From NCBI GenBank assembly GCA_033032865.1, contig JAWHQI010000264.1:372001-436000 (forward strand): a stretch of DNA of 64,000 bases. The letters run 5' to 3'. This stretch comes from Dactylorhiza incarnata (Eukaryota > Streptophyta > Magnoliopsida > Asparagales > Orchidaceae). Position 1 is the first letter of the stretch; every line of letters starts with the position of its first letter. Positions 51,420-61,388 of this stretch are shown piece after piece. Position numbers and translations under genes: made by a program. Under the pieces are notes generated by a model that saw only the letters and a program-made list of their open reading frames with translations, was not told the DNA's origin and searched no databases.

Positions 51420-53551
51420 ATGACTGGAAGTGAAGAGCCAAGAAACTCCCCCCCTGACGAGTCGTGGCAACTGGAAGGGGAGGAAGAGGCAGGGAAGGTA
51501 GAACAGATGTTGGAAGATTTGGCCAGGTTGGAAGTGGCAGAGGAGGTGAGGGAAATGGAGGTCGTCAGCGGCAGCGGAAGGCCGGAGAAGATACAGATCA
51601 GCGGGAGGCTGAGCGAGCATGACCAGGAGAAGGTCCGAAGGTGTATCCAGGAGAATGTGGATATCTTCGCATGGAGCGCCGCGGAGATGCCGGGTGTCGA
51701 TGCAAATGTGGCGTGTCATCGCCTCAACCTCGACTCAAGCATCCGCCCCATCCGTCAGAAGAAGAGATCTGTATCGACCACCCTCGCCGGGCCGATCAGG
51801 GAGGAAGTAGAGAAGTTGCTGGAAGCAGGGTTCGTAGAAGAGATCCAGTATCCGGGCTGGGTCTCCAACGTGGTAATGGTAAAGAAGAGTGGGGGGAAGT
51901 GGAGGATGTGCATCGACTTCTCTCTGCTAAATAAAGCATGTCCAAAAGATTGTTATCCCTTACCCCGAATCGATGCGCTGGTGGACTCAGCTGTCGGCTT
52001 CCCGGTGATGAGCTTCTTGGATGCGTTCTCTGGCTATCATCAAATCCGAATGTATCCGCCCGACGTTAAGGATGTCTCATTCATCACAGACGACGGGTGT
52101 TATTGTTATAAGATGATGCCCTTCGGGCTGAAGAACGCAGGAGCAACCTACCAAAGGATGATGGACCGAGTGTTCAAGGATCAAAAAGGCATAAACCTAG
52201 AAGTCTATGTGGACGACTTGATGGTTAAGAGCAGGGGCGTGGAGTCTCACTTGCAGGATTTGGTGGAGACCTTCGCCACCCTTCGAAGGTTCAAGATGAG
52301 ACTTAACCCTTCGAAGTGCGTCTTTGGAGCAAGCCGAGGAAAGTTCCTTGGTCACCTACTCACCCCGGAGGGGGTGGAACCCAACCCAGACAAGGTCAGA
52401 GCCATCTTGGAGTTGGAGTCGCCAAGGAGTGCGAAGGAGATCTAGAGGTTGACAGGGAAGCTGGCAGGGTTGAGCAGGTTTCAAAAGTTTGAATGGTCGC
52501 AAGAGTGCGAGGCGGCATTCCAAGCCCTGAAGAGGTAGCTAACGCAAGCTCCACTGCTGCAAGGACCGAGAGAAGGAGAGGACCTGTTCCTCTATCTTGG
52601 GGTGGGCACCGAGGCAGTAAGCTCGGTCCTAGTCCGAGAAGAAGGAAAGAGACAACTTCCCATCTACTATGTCAGCCGGGTCTTGTAGAAGGCGGAGCTC
52701 AGATACCCCATTCTGGAGAAGCTGGTATTTGCTTTGATCATTTCGGCCAGGAAGCTCCGACCATACTTCCAGGCGCATTCGGTTAAGGTAGTGACCGATC
52801 ACCCCCTTCGCGGCATTATGGAAGGAGTGGAGCACTCGGGCAGGTTGGCAAAGTGGTCTGTCGAGCTTAGCGAGTTTGATGTCACCTTCGTCCCTCGGCT
52901 ATCAATGAAAGCGCAGGTGGTAGCGGACTTTCTAGCGGAGTATGTAACCGAGGTGGATGAGTTGGAACCTCCCAAGTTGGTAGCATGGGAGCTGTTCGCG
53001 GACGGGGCGTCAGGGAAACATTCCCTCGGCGGAGGGGTGGTCCTGGTCAGCCCACAGGGGACAAGGATCGAGCAAGCGATTGACATCCGATTCCCCGTCA
53101 CCAACAACCAGGCCGAGTACGAAGCAGTGGTGGCTGGGCTTCGTCTGGCATGTGAACTGGGGGTTCGGGACGTTAGAGTATTCACCGATTCGATGGTAGT
53201 GGCATCCCAGGTACGGGGGGAGTTTGAGACTAGAGAGCCAACCCTTCAAAGGTACTTGGTGAAAGTCAAAGGCCTCGTCAGTCAATTCCGCTCCTTATCA
53301 ATCCAACACGTGCCGAGAGAGGAGAACACCCGGGCGGACTCCCTGGCAAAGTATGGACCTCGGGCCGGGGGAGTAGTGACGGAGTTGTTTCGTCCATCTA
53401 TAGAGGAAGGAGAGCTAATGGAGATCGATCAGAGGGCCTCGTGGGTGGATCCAATCATTGCCTTTTTGGCATCAGGCAAGTTCCCAGAAGATGTTCCGGA
53501 TAAGAGGCGGTTCAGGTACAAGTCTTCCTACTATCTGATGCGTGAAGGAAG
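51420..53551 (+). pseudogene. Gypsy pol: RT plus dual RNase H, three in-frame TAG codons
   Basis: One reading frame spans the whole stretch. RT: FAWSAAEMPGVD and IRPIRQKKR, then WRMCIDFSLLNKACPKD, SFLDAFSGYHQI, MPFGLKNAGATYQ and catalytic YVDD at about 52206. First RNase H (gypsy type): about 52560-52800, ending VTDHPLRG. Second, archaeal-type RNase H: LFADGASGKHS (52990), NNQAEYEA, VFTDSMVV, ENTRADSLAK (53330), a pair typical of Tat-lineage dual-RNase-H elements. Stops are TAG at 52443-52445, 52536-52538 and 52686-52688, each where relatives have Gln. The frame ends at the insertion after LMREG. Confidence 0.9.
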
Positions 53552-53914
53552 TGTAAGACCCCCCCCTCCCAAATCGACGGTCCGACCGGGGGATCTTATC
53601 GCACACCACCCTTTAGCACGACGCCGAAGCGACTCCGAAGGGTGAAGGCACTAGCTTCTCCAACCCTTTTTCCTGGAACACTCCGAAGTCACGCCTAGGG
53701 GTGGTGTTAAGCGAAATTCACTACACACCAACAGAGTAAGGAAGCAGTATTTTAGCGGAAGACATCATTAGAGAGTGCGCTTTGTTACCCTTAGCGGAAG
53801 ACATGGTTTATAGCGGAAGATTAAATATCACAGAAACCACAATTTCAAAGCCTGTATGTGTAATATCGATTTCGCCGCCGCAATAAATCCTATCCATCAA
53901 GGCTTCGTTGCCCT

Positions 53915-53928
53915 TATATATATATACC
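53915..53928 (-). promoter_or_regulatory. TATA-like core promoter in the 3' LTR
   Basis: The minus strand reads CAGGGTATATATATATAAGG about 370 bp before the LTR end. Transcription from the equivalent site in the 5' LTR would give an R-U5 region of about 340 bp after more than 5 kb of U3. Confidence 0.5.
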
Positions 53929-54307
53929 CTGAGATAGGGCACAACAAAAGGAGATGCGGCTTAATAAAACTTTATACCTGACGTAGCCTGATCCGTGGCT
54001 TCATCCACACATAGGTGCTGTCACTCATCCGCACCTGTCACCTGTGCTAAAGACAAGTTATTAGAACTACAAACAGGATCCAACTCCTACTATCACACAA
54101 ACATAATATAACAATTATAAGGAAGGGGATATCTGGACTTTATTGGGCCGAGGCGGTCTTCCCACGACCACCGCCTACGTACTCCGTATCATCCTGCATA
54201 CGACCTCAGACCCACGTAGTTCTATTAGTTTCGCACGGGTTGCCCTCCCAGACCGTCCATCGCGCGGGTTGCCTTAGAGTAAAACTCATAGGCCATCCGA
54301 TTTTATC

Positions 54308-54848
54308 CCAAGGCACGATATATTCCCGTAGGAATATTTCCCGAAGGCACAACTTATTCCCCGTAGGAATTACTTTCTCGAAGGCAACATTTCATTCCCG
54401 TAGGAATTACTTTCTCGAAGGCAACATTTCATTCCCGTAGGAATTACTTTCTCGAAGGCAACCTTTCATTCCCGTAGGAATTACTTTCTCGAAGGCAACA
54501 TTTCATTCCCGTAGGAATTACTTTCTCGAAGGCAACATTTCATTCCCGTAGGAATTACTTTCTCGAAGGCAACATTTCATTCCCGTAGGAATTACTTTCT
54601 CGAAGGCAACATTTCATTCCCGTAGGAATTACTTTCTCGAAGGCAACATTTCATTCCCGTAGGAATTACTTTCTCGAAGGCAACCTTTCATTCCCGTAGG
54701 AATTACTTTCTCGAAGGCAACATTTCATTTCCGTAGGAATTACTTTCTCGAAGGCAACATTTCATTCCCGTAGGAATTACTTTCTCGAAGGCAACATTTC
54801 ATTCCCGTAGGAATTACTTTCTCGAAGGCAACCTTTCATTCCCGTAGA
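54308..54848. repeat. 37-bp tandem array (about 14 copies) in 3' LTR
   Basis: The unit CATTCCCGTAGGAATTACTT-TCTCGAAGGCAACATTT repeats every 37 bp with almost no variation (only CATTT/CCTTT and one CCGTAGAAATT change). Each unit has the palindromic core TTCC...GTAGGAA. The first two units at the left are degenerate. An equal number of copies is present in the 5' LTR (62144-62684). Confidence 0.92.
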
Positions 54849-56039
54849 AATTAAGAAAACTCTCTCAAAGCTTAACAAAATATCCACCCGTAGTTTTGTA
54901 GAAGGAGAGAAGACGAACTCTTTATAAGCTTAGCATATCTCTATCCGAGAAGGTACCACTAATTTAACTCGGCTGGCAATCAAATCCAACCTGCCCACAT
55001 AGGGCACAATTGCATTCATGTAGACCTTCGTCGATCATTTCGGTGCTTGGCGATCAATCCCCAGTCATCCACATAAGACCCGCTTGTATTTATGTAAACT
55101 TCCGTCAATCACTTGAATGCTTGGTAATCAAGCCCAAGACACCCATAAGCTTTATAGGCACAAGAAGTAGCACCGTAGTGTGAAAGAGAGAAATAAGATG
55201 AAGAGTAGACGAAAATAGATAAGGTTTAGAGTCTACCATTTGTCGGAGGAGGAAGAGATGAAGCTCCCTCAATCGGATACCAAACCAGATGAAGATAGGC
55301 TCAAGTAAGAGGCGGAGAAGGGGTTCCTCTTGGGTGATGCTTATGGTGTGAGAGTCCCCCATAAATTTCATGCCTAGGCATATGATCGCATTCCTAATCT
55401 CTACCAATTCGGAGTAGCACGACTCCATTCCTCACCAAATCGGAACGACAAGGAAAACTAATAAGTGGCAGATTCCTGCCATGGGAGGGAGAATTGAGGT
55501 AGGAGGAGGAGGAAGAGAGAGTGAAGCTATCATACCTTGTCGTGAGCTATGAAGGGCAACCCCCTTATTAAAAATACAGCAGCAGCCCCCATTAGACCAA
55601 GAGGGAACAAGAGCAGCCCCAAATCAATAAGGTAAAGGGCAGTTCAACTTAACAAGGAGCAGCCCCCAAAATCAGCTCACAAGGCAGCCCCCTACTAACC
55701 CAACAGGAAAGCAAACAGCCCCCATTAACAGCTCACAAGGCAGCCCCCAATTCAACAACCACCACAGCCCCCAATTTATCAAGGTAAAGAGGCAGCCCCC
55801 CCAACATAAACCCAAGTAGGAAGGATATATAACTATATAGCAGCCCCTAGCTGGGATTATATAACCAACCCCAACGTAATCCAAGCAAGATTAGTGTAAA
55901 GTAGCCCCCAAGTAGAAAACAAACAGCAACCTCTAAAGTGGGATAATAGCAAACCAGCCCCAAAGCAACAAACCTGCAGTCCAAGTTAACCAGAAGCAGC
56001 CCCCAAACCAACAAGGAAAGGAGCAGCCCCAACAATTAA

Positions 56040-56810
56040 TAAGGTAAAGAGCAGCTCAAAGCAAACAGCCCCAAATCAACAACCTGCAGTCCAACTCAAC
56101 AAGGAGCAGCCCCCAAACCAACAGGGGAAGGAGCAGCCCCAAAACAACAACTTGCAGTCCAATTCAACAAGGAGCAGCCCCCAAAACAACAAGGGAAGGG
56201 GCAGCCCCAAAACAACAACCTGCAGTCCAATTCAACAAGGAGCAGCCCCCAAACCAACAAGGGAAGGAGCAGCCCCAAAACAACAACCTGCAGTCCAATT
56301 CAACAAGGAGCAGCCCCCAAAACAACAAGGGAAGGAGCAGCCCCAAAACAACAACCTGCAGTCCAATTCAACAAGGAGCAGCCCCCAAAACAACAAGGGA
56401 AGGAGCAGCCCCAAAACAACAACCTGCAGTCCAATTCAACGAGGAGCAGCCCCCAAACCAACAAGGGAAGGAGCAGCCCCAAAACAACAACCTGCAGTCC
56501 AATTCAACAAGGAGCAGCCCCCAAACCAACAAGGGAAGGAGCAGCCCCAAAACAACAACCTGCAGTCCAATTCAACAAGGAGCAGCCCCCAAACCAACAA
56601 GGGAAGGAGCAGCCCCAAAACAACAACCTGCAGTCCAATTCAACAAGGAGCAGCCCCCAAAACAACAAGGGAAGGAGCAGCCCCAAAACAACAACCTGCA
56701 GTCCAATTCAACGAGGAGCAGCCCCCAAACCAACAAGGGAAGGAGCAGCCCCAAAACAACAACCTGCAGTCCAATTCAACAAGGAGCAGCCCCCAAACCA
56801 ACAAGGAAAG
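56040..56810. repeat. 68-bp tandem array (about 10-11 copies) in 3' LTR
   Basis: The unit contains CAACAAGGAGCAGCCCCCAA, ACAACAAGGGAAGGAGCAGC and CCTGCAGTCCAATT. Related AGCAGCCCCCAA words start as far left as 55575, showing gradual build-up of the array. Since 68 is not a multiple of three the frame rotates from copy to copy. The A/C-rich plus strand has no stop in the path used, so a 264-codon ORF (56152-56946) arises without evidence of being coding. Confidence 0.92.
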
Positions 56811-57957
56811 GAGCAGACCCACATTAACAACAAGGAGCAGCCCCCAAGTCAACAAGGAAAGAACAAAGCAAGAAGCCACCCCACCTGAGCATAATTATAG
56901 AAATGAATCTCTAGAAGGGGTAAACCAACCACCAAACTCCTACTAATAACAAGTGTAGGATTTATCAATAGCATCATAAAAATAAGGCGGTCGGGTCTCT
57001 TAATTAGGATGAGCAGGATTGTCATAAGCCTCACCCAGAACAAGCCGGTTTAGCCCAACTTAGGAAACAAGGTTCTGAATCAACATTCAATATGATAGAA
57101 AGAAATCAAAATCAGCCAAGAGCCCTAATTTGGCTATAGCTTTTATCCAGAACCAACCAACTCAGCCCAATTGTCAAAAAGAATGAGTATAAGCCCAGAT
57201 TTTTGAAAAGAAAATCAAGTTCATGCATCCAAGATTTAGCAAGCACAACCAAGAATAAGCAAATCCAGAATTTTTGTTAGAACCTAGAGCATGACTCTCA
57301 ATTTCTTATGCAAGAATCGAGCATATAAATCAAGGATAAAAGCCCAACTTTCTACCACGAGATCGACCCGGAAGCTCGCCAATTTAGTCTAAATAAACCC
57401 AGACTTTTTGCAAACCAGAGAGGAGTGGTGAATCAGCTAAAGAGGAAGAAAGAAAAGGAGGAAAAGAAATTTCCTGCACAAGCAACTCGCCACCAGCATA
57501 AATTTCCAAAAAAATTCAACACAAAGCCTGGACGAAAATCGGGAAGGCAACCTCATAGCAGCTATCAGTGCAAGTAATGAACCATCCAACATTTGCTAGC
57601 ATAATAAAGCAATATTTGCCCCTCCCGATTTTGTAAGAATCAAACGTATAAATCAAGGGTAAGAACCCAGATCTTTGCCACAAGATCAAATCAGGAGCAG
57701 CCCAACTAACAGCATACCAACAAGAATCAACATAGCAGCCCTTGCCGTGAAACCCTCTGCCAGGACAGAGCTTCGGGGAGGGGAAGAGGAGGAGGAAGGA
57801 AGAGAGGAGGGCGAGAAGTGACCTTGCCGCCCAGCCCTTGTATAGCCATGGTCGACCAATCCGACGCCCCCAGCGAGCTCGCCCATGGTTTTCGCCCACG
57901 GTTTTTCCGCCCCTGGTTCAGCCCACCTCCCTCATTTCATCGCTGGTTTAGGTTTAG

Positions 57958-58045
57958 ATTTTTAATATATATATATATGTATATTTATATATACAAATAT
58001 ATATATATACATATCTTTATATACATATATATATATTATGCGCTA
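57958..58045. repeat. TA-rich microsatellite-like tract in 3' LTR
   Basis: Interrupted (TA)n with ATATATGTATATTTATA-type variants over about 85 bp. Confidence 0.8.
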
Positions 58046-58149
58046 ACAACTCTTAAGATAAGTGCGGGGAAAATGCGCAGAGGGTGTCGTCGTGTTCGTG
58101 TCAACCATACGAAGCTAACGGAATTATCTAAAGTTGATTCCGAGTCCGT

Positions 58150-58800
58150 TCATTCAATATTTTAAACTGGCGTTGTTGTGGCGCTCGACGTTACTCAAAA
58201 TAGTGGTTTTCTTCAAATGACCTCGGATCGGAACGAAACGAATTCCGTTGCACTCGTATTGACCATACGAGTCTAACGTAACTGACGGAAATCGATTTGG
58301 AGCATGTATGCTCCATATTCTAAAATTGCGTCGTCGTGGCGCGCTGCGATACTCAAAACGGTCACTTTCACCAAATGACCTCTGATTGAAACGAAACGAG
58401 TTCCGTTGCACTCGTGTCAGCTATACGAGTCTAACGTAACTGACGGAAGTCGATTCGGAGCACGTATGCTCCATATTCTAAAATTGCGTCGTCGTGACGC
58501 GCTGCGATACTCAAAACGGTCACTTTCACCAAATGACCTCTGATTGAAACGAAACGAGTTCCGTTGCACTCGTGTCAACTATACGAGTCTAACGTAACTG
58601 ACGGAAGTCGATTCGGAGCACGTATGCTCCATATTCTAAAACTGCGTCGTCGTAACGCGCTGCGATACTCAAAACGGTCACTTTCACCAAATGACCTCTG
58701 ATTGAAACGAAACGAGTTCCGTTGCACTCGTGTCAACTATACGAGTCTAACGTAACTGACGGAAGTCGATTCAGAGTACGTATATTCAATAAATAACTTT
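58150..58800. repeat. 158-bp tandem array (4 copies) at the LTR start
   Basis: GCGTCGTCGTGGCG-like blocks fall at 58170, 58328, 58486 and 58644, a step of exactly 158 bp. Each unit also carries CTCAAAACGGTCACTTTCAC, CCTCTGATTGAAACGAAACG and GTCTAACGTAACTGACGGAA. The outer copies are more diverged than the inner two. On the minus strand the array lies 150-800 bp inside the 5' edge of U3. Confidence 0.9.
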
Positions 58801-59263
58801 GACGTCGTGGCGAAGCACGATGCTACCCAAAACAGTCATTTCTCTAACTGACCACCTCTAGGTGGTGAAGGTCGGGTCGTGATTGCCTGATGACCCGGCC
58901 TAGATTCCTCCAAGGGTTCAACTGAACCGGCTAGACCCCTTTTCAAAGTCGGGATGTTACAATCCAATAAAACAAAGAAAATTTTCGTCCCTGAAAATAC
59001 GGGTGGGTCATGGAGATTCAAAACGGGACGTATCGCAGACCACTAGAGGTGTCGAATGATCCCAAATTTTAAGGGTCTCTAGGTTTGGTTTTACCCAACG
59101 AGCTGTGTTGATGGCTCCTGCCATGTACTATACAAGTAGCTTACGTGAACTACGGGGTAGCTTGAACGATTCAAATTGATCTAATCGTGAGAAACAAGAA
59201 ACCTTTCATCACTCGATACCCCTCCCGTGAACCGAGCTTAACGGGCGACGAAGGCAACTCAAC

Positions 59264-60346
59264 ACCTTCCAGGGAGCCGAGCTCAACTGGAAGTGGAGGC
59301 AACTCAGCACCTTCCAAGGAGCCGAGCTCAACTGGAAGTGGAGGCAACTCAACACCTTCCCAGGAGCCGAGCCCAACTGGAAGTGGAGGCAACTCAACAC
59401 CTTCCAAGGAGCCGAGCTCAACTGGAAGTGGAGGCAACTCAACACCTTCCCAGGAGCCGAGCTCAACTGGAAGTGGAGGCAACTAAACACCTTCCAAGGG
59501 GCCGAGCTCAACTGGAAGTGGAGGCAACTCAACACCTTCCAAGGAGCCGAGCTCAACTGGAAGTGGAGGCAACTCAACACCTTCCCAGGAGCCGAGCTCA
59601 ACTGGAAGTGGAGGCAACTCAACACCTTCCCAGGAGCCGAGCTCAACTGGAAGTGGAGGCAACTCAACACCTTCCAAGGAGCCGAGCTCAACTGGAAGTG
59701 GAGGCAACTCAACACCTTCCAAGGAGCCGAGCTCAACTGGAAGTGGAGGCAACTCAACACCTTCCCAGGAGCCGAGCTCAACTGGAAGTGGAGGCAACTC
59801 AACACCTTCCCAGGAGCCGAGCTCAACTGGAAGTGGAGGCAACTCAACACCTTCCAAGGAGCCGAGCTCAACTGGAAGTGGAGGCAACTCAACACCTTCC
59901 AAGGAGCCGAGCTCAACTGGAAGTGGAGGCAACTCAACACCTTCCCAGGAGCCGAGCTCAACTGGAAGTGGAGGCAACTCAACACCTTCCAAGGAGCCGA
60001 GCTCAACTGGAAGTGGAGGCAACTCAACACCTTCCCAGGAGCCGAGCTCAACTGGAAGTGGAGGCAACTCAACACCTTCCAAGGAGCCGAGCTCAACTGG
60101 AAGTGGAGGCAACTCAACACCCTCCCAGGAGCCGAGCTCAACTGGAAGTGGAGGCAACTCAACACCTTCCAAGGAGCCGAGCTCAACTGGAAGTGGAGGC
60201 AACTCAACACCTTCCAAGGAGCCGAGCTCAACTGGAAGTGGAGGCAACTCAACACCTTCCCAGGAGCCGAGCTCAACTGGAAGTGGAGGCAACTCAACAC
60301 CTTCCCAGGAGCCGAGCTCAACTGGAAGTGGAGGCAACAATTGAAT
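59264..60346. repeat. 45-bp tandem array (about 24 copies)
   Basis: The unit GGAGCCGAGCTCAACTGGAA-GTGGAGGCAACTCAACACCTTCCMA repeats with a nearly fixed 45-bp step; the main variation is CCAAGGAG versus CCCAGGAG. Because 45 is divisible by three and the unit lacks stops, three frames stay open for about 1 kb: one on the plus strand (15-residue unit with EVEATQHLPRSRAQL) and two on the minus strand (units with LPVELGS and CLHFQLSSAP). The minus strand is the element's sense strand. Confidence 0.93.
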
Positions 60347-61375
60347 TTGGCCAACCGGCGGAGGGACCCAGCGGGGTATATAAGATACAACCGAGCTCCC
60401 GGGGTGCACATCTCCCTGTCGCCTAGAGTCGTCAACCTTCCCGCATCGGTACGTACGGTCTACGGGCATGACCAACCCGCCACTTTTCCCAATGCAAACA
60501 ATTTACCATAAAAGTAATAAAATAGGTAACCGTCACATTCGGGTCCTTAGTGGCTTACCCTTTCTAACGAGGCTTCCCGGCTGGCTGAGTATGCAAACAT
60601 CGCAAGTCCCACGAATGCTAACAATGTACTTTTTAGGATGGTTTGTATATAAGCTTTTATAAATTTGCCACAAGTTTACTTCAATCCCGTACGTCGCCTC
60701 AGTAATCATTTCCTGAAATATTAACGTTATTGAAAAGACTAAAATTTTATCATAGTTCTTTTACGATTGCACGACTTTAATTTCAACAGATCGTTAAATT
60801 GATCAAGTCAAAGCATACTTCACATTTGCAATCGTTAGAGCAATTCTCCATATACACGCAAAATTTCATTTAATTAGCTCACCTTAAATGAAATTTTGAA
60901 AACGATAATTTTAATCCCAATAAAACAAAGAGGCTTAAACCTGGGATTAGAAATTAGTAATAAAATCCTCATATTGCACACAAAATTTGATTAGTTTACC
61001 TAGAATGGAATTTGAAAACGAGTATTTAATCCCAATAAAACAAAGAGGATTAAACCCAGGGGTTCAAGATTTGAAGTGGTTATTTTCAGGGTTTAATGTA
61101 AGTGTTTTATGGGGACAAGGTAAAACATTAGTTGAGATCAGATGTGGTAAAAGACATTTAAGTGTTGATCTGATAAAAAAAATATTTTACATGGCTAAAA
61201 CTGAATTTGATAAGTTCGAGTGAAAATGTTCATATATATGCCAAGTTTGTTGCCAACTTTTACCTTTTAGGTCCACCACCGCTTCCGCTGCAGTGGTTCG
61301 TCCCGAACCACGCTACAACGATTAGCGGAGCAATATGTGTTTCTGTGATCATGAATAGGTCGAAAGATCGGTTAC

Positions 61376-61386
61376 GCTCTGATCCA
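61376..61386 (-). other. Primer binding site of the giant LTR element
   Basis: The minus strand reads TGGATCAGAGC two bases after the end of the 5' LTR, one base short of the standard TGGTATCAGAGC complementary to initiator Met tRNA. It fixes the element's orientation as minus. Confidence 0.75.
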
Positions 61387-61388
61387 TT

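Larger units (their letters stand above)
49944..53551 (+). mobile_element. Ty3/gypsy Tat-lineage element, 5' part (LTR plus RT and two RNase H domains), cut by a giant LTR element
   Basis: The 5' LTR 49944-51363 starts TGTATAACCC and ends TTTCAACA, the same ends as the solo LTR at 31743. It includes an 80-bp tandem array and the promoter TCTATAAATAGACCCC. The pol frame starts only 57 bp after the LTR, leaving no room for gag and protease, so this copy is internally deleted or was always gag-less. It inserted into the copia element (5' flank GTGAT) and was then interrupted at 53552 by the large LTR element. Integrase and the 3' LTR must lie beyond the right edge. Confidence 0.88.
53552..58961 (-). 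repeat. 3' LTR (5,410 bp) of the giant element
   Basis: Inverted termini TGTAA...TTACA. From the U5 side to the U3 side on the plus strand it contains the TATA region (53915), the 37-bp array, a stretch with an 80-kind AGCAGCCCC motif family passing into the 68-bp array, AT-rich and TA-rich DNA at 57960-58040, and the 158-bp array near the outer end. No ORF with protein similarity was found. Confidence 0.85.
58962..61388 (-). other. Internal region of the giant LTR element, no coding genes
   Basis: About 1.1 kb of 45-bp tandem repeats (59264-60346), otherwise AT-rich. The phrase AATCCCAATAAAACAAAGAG occurs at 60912 and 61028, and as AATCCAATAAAACAAAGAAA next to the LTR at 58962, so the 3' end of the interior has been locally duplicated. 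A 78-codon plus-strand ORF at 60987 has no family resemblance. The purine tract normally found before a 3' LTR is weak here (GGGACGAAAAT, minus, 58985). Confidence 0.75.

Noticed and set aside
54308..54848. CRISPR-like regular repeat array
   Set aside because: The 37-bp units are contiguous without unique spacers and lie inside a plant LTR; this is a tandem array.
56152..56946. 264-codon Gln/Pro/Ser-rich ORF
   Set aside because: Product of the 68-bp array in U3 of the giant LTR; the frame rotates every copy, and the strand is opposite to the element's transcription.
59264..60346. Large repetitive protein gene (377-408 codons)
   Set aside because: Frames are open on both strands only because the 45-bp unit lacks stops. 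No promoter, start context or family resemblance supports a gene.
60987..61223. 78-codon gene inside the giant element
   Set aside because: AT-rich, antisense to the element, next to locally duplicated sequence, and without family resemblance.
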